The notes under the pieces are model-generated. The model was not told where the DNA came from. It searched no databases and was given only the letters and a program-made list of their open reading frames with translations. DNA of 64,000 bases from Lachnospiraceae bacterium AC2029 (GTDB lineage: Bacteria; Bacillota; Clostridia; Lachnospirales; Lachnospiraceae): assembly GCA_000703065.1 (NCBI GenBank), contig JNLK01000001.1:1426001-1490000 (forward strand). The letters run 5' to 3'. Shown one piece after another: positions 19,527 through 27,318 of the stretch. How positions within the stretch are numbered: position 1 is the stretch's first letter; every line of letters begins with the position of its first letter. Both the position numbers and the translations under genes were made by a program.

Positions 19527-20291
19527 ATGGAAGGACAAAAAAAGAAAGTGAACCAGGGGATCGATATGATGCACTTCTGGTCCGCCTCAATAGCAAAGGA
19601 TAAGAAAAAGAAGAAAAAAGGAAATAAAGGTTTCTCACTTGTCGAACTGATCATTGTTATCGCGATCATGTCCATCCTTGCAGCTGCCATCGCACCTGCG
19701 ATCATCCGCTATATCGACAAGGCAAGAAAGTCCGTAGATATCGAGACCGCTCAGTGTATCTTCGAGGCTGCCAACCTGGCATCCGCCTCCTGGGACGACG
19801 GCGTTAACGAAGGCTGGTCTGTTGCGATCGCTGCAAAGGTAGCACCTCAGACCGTGAATTCCAATGGTCACAACCATAGTGATGACAGATCTGATAATAA
19901 AACCTATAAGATCTATCCGGTTGCATGGGCACGTGGCGTAAAGAAGGGTAACTGGGAGAACTCCGTCTTCAAGAGTGCTCTGGATAATGGTTCCAATGGT
20001 GACCTGCAGAGAAAGTTTACGGACGAATTCCTGAAGAACCTTTACCATCGTGACGGTGTCGGTCAGACCTACAACGGCGTAGCCGGAACAAACGCCTACG
20101 ACGGTGAGAAGGATCAGCTGTGCATGGAGTTCCGTTATAAAAAGGATCCCGGAACTTATGGCGCACCCGAGTGCTGGATCCTGTATATCCGCGGAGATAA
20201 TCATAAACCCGAGGTATGGATCGGCGTCAAGCAGGGTTCCGTAAAGGCAAAATACAGAGTATATCCGGATCCGTGCAAAGAATATAAATAG
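19527..20291 (+). CDS. Type IV prepilin-like protein (orphan)
   Basis: This 254-residue protein has a long, lysine-rich leader ending KKKKKKGNKG, followed by FSLVELIIVIAIMSILAAAIAPAIIRYI. That is a class III prepilin signal: prepilin peptidase would cut after Gly35, and the mature protein would start with Phe and carry Glu5. The rest is a soluble pilin-like domain with CMEFRYKKDPGTYGAPECWILYIRG. No pilus assembly genes (pilB, pilC, pilD) are in the window. The ATG at 19527 has GAGG upstream; ATGs at 19566 and 19569 would shorten the leader. Confidence 0.85.
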   Translation: MEGQKKKVNQGIDMMHFWSASIAKDKKKKKKGNKGFSLVELIIVIAIMSILAAAIAPAIIRYIDKARKSVDIETAQCIFEAANLASASWDDGVNEGWSVAIAAKVAPQTVNSNGHNHSDDRSDNKTYKIYPVAWARGVKKGNWENSVFKSALDNGSNGDLQRKFTDEFLKNLYHRDGVGQTYNGVAGTNAYDGEKDQLCMEFRYKKDPGTYGAPECWILYIRGDNHKPEVWIGVKQGSVKAKYRVYPDPCKEYK

Positions 20292-20318
20292 AATATCCAC
20301 ACATGTAGTATTATAATT

Positions 20319-20371
20319 AAAGAAAGAACATGCGCTGCACCATTTTCGTGGTACAGCGCATGTTCTTTCTT
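20319..20371. terminator. Bidirectional terminator
   Basis: AGAAAGAACATGCGCTG pairs almost perfectly with CAGCGCATGTTCTTTCT around a TTTTCG loop. It lies between the convergent prepilin and methyltransferase genes, with A/T tracts on both sides, so it can end both transcripts. Confidence 0.85.
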
Positions 20372-20379
20372 ATTATGAT

Positions 20380-21369
20380 TTAGAACTCTATCCTTCCGCT
20401 GGCTCCGCAGGGAAGCACAAGCCCATTTGCCCGTACGGGAAGTCCGATCTCATCCGCGGTAACCTCTGCGCAGTCCGAAGTCTTTCCGCCTTCAGCCTTT
20501 CGACGGATCCGATCCTTCTGTCCGGTCCGCTCCGCCCAGGGTTCCAGTACTGCTGTGTGAAGCATGTAGGAAAGAACTGCCGGCTGCAATCCCGTAGTAT
20601 AGGAATTGATCAGGAAGAACAGGGGATCGTCGCTGAGCAGTTCACTGGTCTTCTGCAGAAGCGGAAACACCAGATCCTCCAGCTTCCAAAGCTCTCCCTT
20701 CGGTCCCCTTCCATAGGAAGGAGGATCCATGATGACAGCCTCGTATTTCTTTCCGCGGCGGATCTCCCGTTCCACGAACTTCATGCAGTCATCCACCAGC
20801 CACCGGATAGGAGCATCCGCAAGACCGCTGCTTACGGCATTTTCCTTTGCCCAGGTGACCATGCCCTTGGAGGCATCCACATGCGTAACATTTGCACCGG
20901 CTGCCGCTGCCGCAACGGTAGCGCCTCCGGTATATGCAAAAAGGTTCAGCACGCGAATCTCGCGCTCCTGTGTCTTCGCCTTGCGGATCAGAGGATAAAA
21001 CCAGCTCCAGTTCACCGCCTGTTCGGGGAAGAGTCCCGTATGCTTGAATGCGAAGGGTTTCAGATGGAAAGTCAGCTTACCGACTCCGGCCACAGTCTTC
21101 GAACCCGGCGCGGATACGTCCTTCTGCTTTCCGACATCATATTCAACAGTCCACTCCTTCGGGAGATCGTGGAATTCCCACTCTCCCCCGCCGGATTTAC
21201 TTCTGTGATAATGCCCGTTCAGCTTCCTCCACTCAGGGATCCGCTTCTCCGTGCTCCAGATCACCTGCGGATCCGGTCGGAGAAGGACATAACCGCCCCA
21301 CCGCTCCAGCTTCTCACCGCCGGAACAGTCCAGTACTTCAAATTCTTCCCAACCGTCTGCAATCCACAT
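20380..21369 (-). CDS. Class I SAM-dependent methyltransferase (RlmI/COG1092-like)
   Basis: This 329-residue protein has SAM motif I VLNLFAYTGGATVAAAAAGANVTHVD. Acidic motifs follow, then DPPSYGRGPKGELWKLEDLVF, the form seen in RlmI/RlmL-type rRNA methyltransferases. The N-terminal 110 residues form a smaller domain (VLLRPDPQVIW, KLTFHLKPFAFKHTGLFPEQA). An rRNA cytosine target is inferred from the family; the exact position cannot be read from sequence. It shares a bidirectional terminator with the prepilin gene. Confidence 0.85.
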   Translation of the reverse strand: MWIADGWEEFEVLDCSGGEKLERWGGYVLLRPDPQVIWSTEKRIPEWRKLNGHYHRSKSGGGEWEFHDLPKEWTVEYDVGKQKDVSAPGSKTVAGVGKLTFHLKPFAFKHTGLFPEQAVNWSWFYPLIRKAKTQEREIRVLNLFAYTGGATVAAAAAGANVTHVDASKGMVTWAKENAVSSGLADAPIRWLVDDCMKFVEREIRRGKKYEAVIMDPPSYGRGPKGELWKLEDLVFPLLQKTSELLSDDPLFFLINSYTTGLQPAVLSYMLHTAVLEPWAERTGQKDRIRRKAEGGKTSDCAEVTADEIGLPVRANGLVLPCGASGRIEF

Positions 21370-21403
21370 GTGTTCTCTCCATAATGATCCATCGGATCAC
21401 CCG

Positions 21404-22771
21404 TTAATTCTTCGTTCTTAAGATCTTGATCGCCTTGCCAATGCCTGCGTCCGTACCCTTGTACAGCGCCATGGCCTTGTAGATACGTCCGGAAAGTGCA
21501 ACCAGGAGCAGGGCCAATACTATGATCGTCGCCGATCCGCCAATAGCGATTCCCGTGCTCACACTGCCCAGAAGCATGGCCGCCGGCAGACAGAGAGCTC
21601 CGGTGAAGGGGAATAAGCAAAGCCACGTCGGCAATTCAGATCCCATTCCCTTGGCCATTACCAGGAAGAAGGAAATGATCAGAATGATAACAAAGATTCC
21701 CTGGTTACTTGCCGCCTGCTGGAGCGTGTTGGCGATCGCTCCTGCGATAGCCGCAAGAGAAGCATACAGCACGATACCGAAGATCAGAACGAGGATCGCA
21801 AGGACCACCGACAGCGGCTGGAACAGATTCAACGCTCCCAGGCTCTTCAGGAAGGTGATGATCGTATTGTCCACTCCCGGGAAAACCTTCTCCGAAAGAA
21901 TGATTCCCGCTACCACGCCGAGGATAACCGCCAGAATCCAGATCATCAGCTGCATAATTCCGGCCGCCAGAACTCCGGTCAGTTTTCCGAATATCATGGT
22001 CTTCGGCTTCACGGAGATCAGCATGGTATCCATCAGCTTGGAGGACTTCTCCATAACGATATTCTTTGAAATGCTTGCGCCGTATGCAAGAACGATGAAA
22101 TACATGACCATGAGGTCCAGAAGCAGAAGGATCACCGCGAACACATCCTTGATCCTCTGATTGTTCTGCTCATTTGCAACGTCCTTATCGTTCGACAGAC
22201 TGTCACCGGATGCCCATCCCTGGGCATTGAAGATATCCGTATCCGTCACCCTGGAAAGCTCCACCATATCCTTTGCCTGGAAATTCTCCGCCGCAACGAC
22301 AAACTGCATGGACATCTTATCGATGGCCTCATTGTAATTCTTTGCCTGGTCCGACTTGATCTCGCTTCCGTCCGGAATGATGATGGAGGTGGATATATTC
22401 TTCTTCTCATCCTCCTTCACCTCAAGCACGAAGGCTTTCTTCTCACCATTATCCCTGATCTGCTGTAATGCATCCTCTACAGAAGCAACGGTCACATATT
22501 TGATCTCACCATAGCCTTCGCCTTCCACGTTTCTCATAAAGCTGAAGTCCGCTTCCGTGGTAATGGTATCCGCCACATAGATCGTCTCTGCGCCGCAGGG
22601 ATCTAACTTCTTGTCCTTGCTGTTCTTTGCGGAAAGTGTGGTAAAAAAGAGGATCGCCACCGGGATCAGGAAAAGGATGATCGCCGCAACGATCGTCAAC
22701 GCCTTAAATCCCTTATTGCCTGCCTGGTTACGGAAGGTAAATCTGAATACAGTTCCAAAATTCTTATACAT
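21404..22771 (-). CDS. ABC-2 type permease of exporter, second copy
   Basis: This protein of about 455 residues begins MYKNFGTVFRFTFRNQAGNKG. It has one N-terminal helix, a large extracytoplasmic domain (about 40-210) and six C-terminal helices, the layout of NatB/ABC-2 permeases. The ATG at 22771 follows GGGGGTGAAGG; a GTG at 22780 is also possible. It is paralogous to the upstream permease (shared FGxVFRFT start) and very likely pairs with it and with the ATPase at 24129-25151. The substrate (Na+, peptide or drug) cannot be told. Confidence 0.85.
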   Translation of the reverse strand: MYKNFGTVFRFTFRNQAGNKGFKALTIVAAIILFLIPVAILFFTTLSAKNSKDKKLDPCGAETIYVADTITTEADFSFMRNVEGEGYGEIKYVTVASVEDALQQIRDNGEKKAFVLEVKEDEKKNISTSIIIPDGSEIKSDQAKNYNEAIDKMSMQFVVAAENFQAKDMVELSRVTDTDIFNAQGWASGDSLSNDKDVANEQNNQRIKDVFAVILLLLDLMVMYFIVLAYGASISKNIVMEKSSKLMDTMLISVKPKTMIFGKLTGVLAAGIMQLMIWILAVILGVVAGIILSEKVFPGVDNTIITFLKSLGALNLFQPLSVVLAILVLIFGIVLYASLAAIAGAIANTLQQAASNQGIFVIILIISFFLVMAKGMGSELPTWLCLFPFTGALCLPAAMLLGSVSTGIAIGGSATIIVLALLLVALSGRIYKAMALYKGTDAGIGKAIKILRTKN

Positions 22772-22783
22772 ATCCTTCACCCC

Positions 22784-24154
22784 CTAACCCTTCGTTGCCG
22801 CCAGGATCGACGAAAGCTTCGGACGGCTGCTGTCACTCAGCAGCAGAACACGATAGGTCTTGGCCGCCAGCATCACAAGAGCAACAAGTACTACGACCTG
22901 GATCGCAAAGGAAGCAAGAAGGACTCCGAGGCTGATCCGTCCTCCGATATATGCGACCGGTGCCGTAAAGTAGGAAATCGGAGGAACAAGCGAGAATATC
23001 GGGATCAGCTTATCATTCATTCCGCCATACATACCCGCAAAATATCCGATCATGGACAGCATCATAACGACCGTTGTCGCACTCTGCTGATCCTCCGTCT
23101 GGCTGCAGGCAGATCCGAGGATTCCGCTCAGCACACCGAAGGAGCAAAGCGCAAGCATCAGCGCCAGGGCCAGCACAGCAAAGCCGACCACACCATAGCC
23201 GGTGAAGATCGCCAGATTGATGGAGCTTCCCTGGGCAACCGCACCGAAGTCCACATCGAACCCGGAAACCATGATCTTCTCAACAACCATTGACAGCGAC
23301 ACGCCCAACAGGATCGTTCCGAAGACAAAGGTAAGCATGGCAATGATCTTACCAAGCAAAAGCGCCATGGGGCGTACACTGACCAGAAGAGACTCGGCCA
23401 GCTTGGAGGACTTCTCCTCATTTACCGATGCCACGATATAACTGGATGCAAGAGACGAAACGATGAGCACGATGATAACGAACGCCATCATGATACCGCT
23501 GTACTCACTCTTGCCCATAGTCTTCTCCTGCTCGAGCTTGTAATCGGCTTCCGTCATGACTCCGCCCTTGCTGACTCCGGAGGCAAGCGCCGCCAGACTC
23601 TCGTCATCCAGACCCATATTCTTCTTCCGGACATCATCAAATATTTTCTGAACATACTCCGTCGCCCTGTCCAGGCTTCGGATCTCAACCTCGGAGTTAT
23701 CGGAAATGATACCGTTTACCTTATATCCGGTTTGAGAGGTCTTGATCACGATCAGGATATCCTTCGGACCCAGTCCCTCAACCAGATCCACGATCGAGGA
23801 GTCTCCGTAATTCACATAGGAAATGTTCTGCGGATTAAGTCCCTTGTCCGGATTTCCCACATCCGTCACCAGGTCGGCCACGGAAAGCGGAACGGCGGTT
23901 TCATTATAGACACACATCTTATCCGCCTCGATGTCGCGAAGTGTCGCGGTCATGGCAGCAGAATTATTTCCGCTGGATCTGGCGAAAAGATACATCATGG
24001 GTTTCATGAAGGCCATCATCAGGATCATCATGATCGCTGAAATCAAAAGTCCCTTATTCTTCAGTGTCTGAACCAAGGTGAACCGGAATACCTTCCCGAA
24101 GCCCGTCATGCTGTAGATATTTTCTCTACTATTCTGCTTCACTGACTTCGTCAC
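22784..24154 (-). CDS. ABC-2 type permease of exporter, first copy
   Basis: This 456-residue membrane protein has the same topology as its downstream paralogue: one N-terminal helix, an extracytoplasmic domain with VEIRSLDRATEYVQKIFDDV, then a six-helix block. The GTG start at 24154 overlaps the ATPase stop by 26 bases and has GAGAGG close by. An internal ATG at 24109 (MTGFGKVFRFT) aligns better with the paralogue's start, so the N-terminus is uncertain. Confidence 0.85.
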   Translation of the reverse strand: MTKSVKQNSRENIYSMTGFGKVFRFTLVQTLKNKGLLISAIMMILMMAFMKPMMYLFARSSGNNSAAMTATLRDIEADKMCVYNETAVPLSVADLVTDVGNPDKGLNPQNISYVNYGDSSIVDLVEGLGPKDILIVIKTSQTGYKVNGIISDNSEVEIRSLDRATEYVQKIFDDVRKKNMGLDDESLAALASGVSKGGVMTEADYKLEQEKTMGKSEYSGIMMAFVIIVLIVSSLASSYIVASVNEEKSSKLAESLLVSVRPMALLLGKIIAMLTFVFGTILLGVSLSMVVEKIMVSGFDVDFGAVAQGSSINLAIFTGYGVVGFAVLALALMLALCSFGVLSGILGSACSQTEDQQSATTVVMMLSMIGYFAGMYGGMNDKLIPIFSLVPPISYFTAPVAYIGGRISLGVLLASFAIQVVVLVALVMLAAKTYRVLLLSDSSRPKLSSILAATKG

Positions 24155-25151
24155 CTACCTCTCTTACAAAGATCTCATGCAGAGACAGCTCGGACAGATC
24201 GAACTTCACTACCGGAATATTCTTCTCGATCAGGCTCTTCAGAAGCTGATTTGCCTGCTCATCGCCGGTGACACGAAGGGAGTATTCATGCTCCTTCTCG
24301 GACAGGATCTCGATTCCTGCAGCCTTGATCTCGGCGCTTACATCCTGCTCAACCTTCAGCTTCAGATTGACACGTCCGAAGGACTTCTTGATTTCGTTCA
24401 GATTGCCGGACAGAACCACCTTCGAGCGATGCAGGATGGTAATGTCGGTACAGAACTCCTCAACCACCTCCATCTGGTGGCTGGACATGATGATATACTT
24501 GCCTGCGGCGATCTGCTCGCGGACAACTTCCTTTAATATATCGGCGTTGACGGGATCCAGACCTGAGAAGGGCTCATCGAGCACGATCAGCTCCGGGTCG
24601 GACAGAAGCGCGATCAGGAACTGGATCTTCTGCTGATTACCCTTGGACAGCTGATCCGCCGTCTTCGGCTTCATTTTCTTCTTCAACTGAAGGCCGGGCT
24701 TCGGAGCCTCCGGCTCAATGCCCATGGCTCTGGCTTCTTCTTCTCTCTGCTTTGCCTCGATCTCGGCAGCCTTCTCGGGGTAGAGATACTCCTCAACCTT
24801 CAGGCGCTCGGCCCAGTAGGCGATACGGTCCGTCAGTTCCTTGCCCTTAACGCCGCGTAGCTCTCCGAAATACTTGATCTGATCCATCAGACTGTACTTC
24901 GGATACAGACCTCTCTCCTCTGCCAGATAGCCGATATTGCAGGTGTCAAAGTTCAGAGGGCCGTCATTCCAGGTCACCTCACCGCCGGTCTTCTCCAGCA
25001 TACCGAGAGTCATACGGATCGTCGTACTCTTTCCGGCGCCGTTACTACCCAGCAGCGCATACACACCCGGTTCCGGCAGTTCAAAGGAAATATGGTCCAC
25101 TACCACCTTTTCCCCGTACTTCTTGTACAAATCTTTAACCTTCAGTCCCAT
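24129..25151 (-). CDS. ABC transporter ATP-binding protein (NatA-like)
   Basis: This 340-residue ATPase starts MGLKVKDLYKKYGEKVVVDH and has Walker A GSNGAGKST, signature LSKGNQQKIQ and Walker B LIVLDEPFSGLDP. A C-terminal domain after about residue 230 resembles DUF4162-type extensions. A lysine/glutamate-rich insertion of roughly 35 residues (AAEIEAKQREEEARAMG onward) lies before the signature motif and is not usual. The gene leads an operon with the two permeases downstream. Confidence 0.92.
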   Translation of the reverse strand: MGLKVKDLYKKYGEKVVVDHISFELPEPGVYALLGSNGAGKSTTIRMTLGMLEKTGGEVTWNDGPLNFDTCNIGYLAEERGLYPKYSLMDQIKYFGELRGVKGKELTDRIAYWAERLKVEEYLYPEKAAEIEAKQREEEARAMGIEPEAPKPGLQLKKKMKPKTADQLSKGNQQKIQFLIALLSDPELIVLDEPFSGLDPVNADILKEVVREQIAAGKYIIMSSHQMEVVEEFCTDITILHRSKVVLSGNLNEIKKSFGRVNLKLKVEQDVSAEIKAAGIEILSEKEHEYSLRVTGDEQANQLLKSLIEKNIPVVKFDLSELSLHEIFVREVGDEVSEAE

Positions 25152-25193
25152 CTTTTGCTTTTCCTTTCATTAATACTGCGTGAACCTGCTCCT

Positions 25194-26573
25194 TCAGGAT
25201 GACATCTCCTCATCCCATATCCGTTCCTCCATGGGAACATATTCTTTATGATGACCCACATACTTGTAGGCCGGACGGATGATCTTTCCGTTATTGACAA
25301 GCTCCTCGATCCGATGCGCGCACCAGCCGGAGATCCGGGCTATGGCGAACAGCGGAGTAAAGAATTCCATAGGGATCCGCAACATAGTATACACGAGGCC
25401 ACTGTAAAAATCAACGTTGGCACAGACCGGTTTCTTCATGTCGCGGTTCTTCATGATCAGATCTTTCGCGATCCTTTCTACACGATCATAGAGGGCGAAC
25501 TCCTTCTCAAAGCCCTCCTCCTCGGAAAGCTTACGGGCATATTCCTTCAGGATGACCGCTCTCGGATCGGAAAGGGTATAGACCGCATGCCCCAGACCGT
25601 AGATCAGTCCCGAATGATCGAAGCCTTCCTTGTCCAAAAGCTTCTGCAGGTATGCCTTCAGCTCCTTCTCATTTTCCCAGTCGGAAATATTCGCCTTCAG
25701 GTCGGCAAACATCTGCTGAACCTTCAGATTCGCACCGCCGTGCCGCGGTCCCTTCAGGGATCCCAGGGATCCTGCTACCGTCGAGTAGGTGTCGGTACCG
25801 GTGGTCGTGATGACATGACTGGTAAATGTGGAGTTGTTACCACCACCGTGCTCCGCGTGGATCACAAGGCAGATATCCAGGACCTGTGCTTCCAGCTCCG
25901 TATATTTGGGATCCGGGCGGAGCAGCCGCAGGATATTCTCCGCGGTGGAAAGTTCTGCCTTCGGGCGATGTACCACCAGACTGGAATCCAGGAATTTATG
26001 GCGATAGCTCTGATAGCCGTATGCTGCAATGACCGGGAAACGTGCGATCAGTCCCAGGGACTGCTCCAGCACATGACGGATCTCGATGGAATCCGGATCC
26101 TTATCATAGGAATACAGCGTCAGCACGCAGCGCTGCAGTACATTCATGATATTCCGGCTGGGAGCCTTCATGATCACGTCACGGTTAAAGTTCTCGGGAA
26201 GGGGTCTCTGCTCCCCCATGACTCTCATGAACTCATCCAGCTGTTCCTCCGTGGGGAGTTCTCCAAAGAGAAGCAGGAATGTGGTCTCCTCAAAGCCGTG
26301 CTTCGAACCATGGAAGCCGCGTACCAGATCCTTCACATTATAGCCCTGATAGTAGAGCTCACCTTCGATGGGGATCCGCTCTCCGTTCTCCAGGCGGAAA
26401 CCGTTCACGTCCGAGATCTCCGTCAGACCCGTCAGAACACCCTTACCGTTGGAATCACGGAGTCCTCGTTTTACATCATACTGGGAATACAGCCGCTGGT
26501 CGATCCGGCCGGCATCCGCACAGAATTCCACATATTTATCTACCAGCGCTCTCATTTCATCACTGTTGATCAT
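25194..26573 (-). CDS. Citrate/2-methylcitrate synthase family enzyme
   Basis: The enzyme condenses acetyl-CoA with oxaloacetate. The 459-residue protein has the catalytic histidine blocks HAEHGGGNNSTFTSHV and GLGHAVYTLSDPR, and the aspartate block CANVDFYSGLVYTMLRIP. The start ATG 26573 has GGAGG upstream and overlaps the metallophosphoesterase stop by 14 bases. The C-terminus MSS-stop is encoded by ATGTCATCCTGA, identical to the end of repeat family A. Citrate versus methylcitrate specificity is not certain; with malic enzyme nearby a partial TCA branch is plausible. Confidence 0.92.
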   Translation of the reverse strand: MINSDEMRALVDKYVEFCADAGRIDQRLYSQYDVKRGLRDSNGKGVLTGLTEISDVNGFRLENGERIPIEGELYYQGYNVKDLVRGFHGSKHGFEETTFLLLFGELPTEEQLDEFMRVMGEQRPLPENFNRDVIMKAPSRNIMNVLQRCVLTLYSYDKDPDSIEIRHVLEQSLGLIARFPVIAAYGYQSYRHKFLDSSLVVHRPKAELSTAENILRLLRPDPKYTELEAQVLDICLVIHAEHGGGNNSTFTSHVITTTGTDTYSTVAGSLGSLKGPRHGGANLKVQQMFADLKANISDWENEKELKAYLQKLLDKEGFDHSGLIYGLGHAVYTLSDPRAVILKEYARKLSEEEGFEKEFALYDRVERIAKDLIMKNRDMKKPVCANVDFYSGLVYTMLRIPMEFFTPLFAIARISGWCAHRIEELVNNGKIIRPAYKYVGHHKEYVPMEERIWDEEMSS

Positions 26574-27318
26574 CTGACTTCCTCCCTCGGCCCATCAGTT
26601 CCTGCATCTTCTCTTCAGCTTCCCTGGCTACCTGTTTCTTCTTCTCCTTCTTCGCCTTCTTCTCGTCCCTCATCTCAGGGTTCCGGAAGATCAGCCCGCG
26701 CTTCGGACGTTCGTCCGGGATCTCCACATCGAAGACATACCTGTCGTAGGCGTTGATCACACGCGTACCCATGTATTCGCTTTCTCTCTTGATCTGACGG
26801 CTGTAGTTCAGGTGAACATGACCGTGCAGGAAGAGCGTCGGGCTGTAATCGATCAGCAGCTCCGTCAGTCCGATGAAGCCGCGGTGGGGCAGATCGTCCC
26901 CGTCATTGATCCCCAGTGCCGGCGAATGGGACACCAGGATATCAAAGCCCTTGGACCGCATCAGCTTCAGCCTCAGTTTCCCGATCCGATGCCGCATTTC
27001 TGCATCCGAGTACTGATGGGTCCCGTAATTGTATTTCATGCTTCCGCCCAGCCCAAGAATGCGTACGCCCCGATAGACATAGATTCTGTCCTCGATGCAT
27101 TCGCAGCCCTCCGGCGGAGTATCCTCATAGCAACCGTCATGATTCCCGTGGACATAGAGCACCGGCACCTTCGCGTAGGTCGCCAGAAACGAAAGATACT
27201 GAGGTGCAAGATCCCCGCAGGAAATGATCAGATCGATCCCGTCTAATTTAGTTTTCTCGAAATAATCCCAAAGGTATTTGGATTCGACATCAGCGATCGC
27301 CAGGATCCTCATCTTCAT
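26560..27318 (-). CDS. Metallophosphoesterase
   Basis: This calcineurin-like phosphoesterase of about 252 residues has the metal motifs ILAIADVES, ISCGDLAPQ, VHGNHDG, SHSPALG and LHGHVHLNY in order. The first motif has Asp-Val-Glu instead of the common DxH, so one metal ligand differs. The C-terminal 45 residues are a Lys/Glu-rich helix. I choose ATG 27318; a GTG at 27330 would touch its own ribosome-binding site. It overlaps both neighbours, so the three genes form one unit. The substrate is unknown. Confidence 0.85.
   Translation of the reverse strand: MKMRILAIADVESKYLWDYFEKTKLDGIDLIISCGDLAPQYLSFLATYAKVPVLYVHGNHDGCYEDTPPEGCECIEDRIYVYRGVRILGLGGSMKYNYGTHQYSDAEMRHRIGKLRLKLMRSKGFDILVSHSPALGINDGDDLPHRGFIGLTELLIDYSPTLFLHGHVHLNYSRQIKRESEYMGTRVINAYDRYVFDVEIPDERPKRGLIFRNPEMRDEKKAKKEKKKQVAREAEEKMQELMGRGRKSDDQQ

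Noticed and set aside
25248-26756. 502-codon plus-strand frame
   Set aside because: Antisense to citrate synthase, which has all catalytic motifs.
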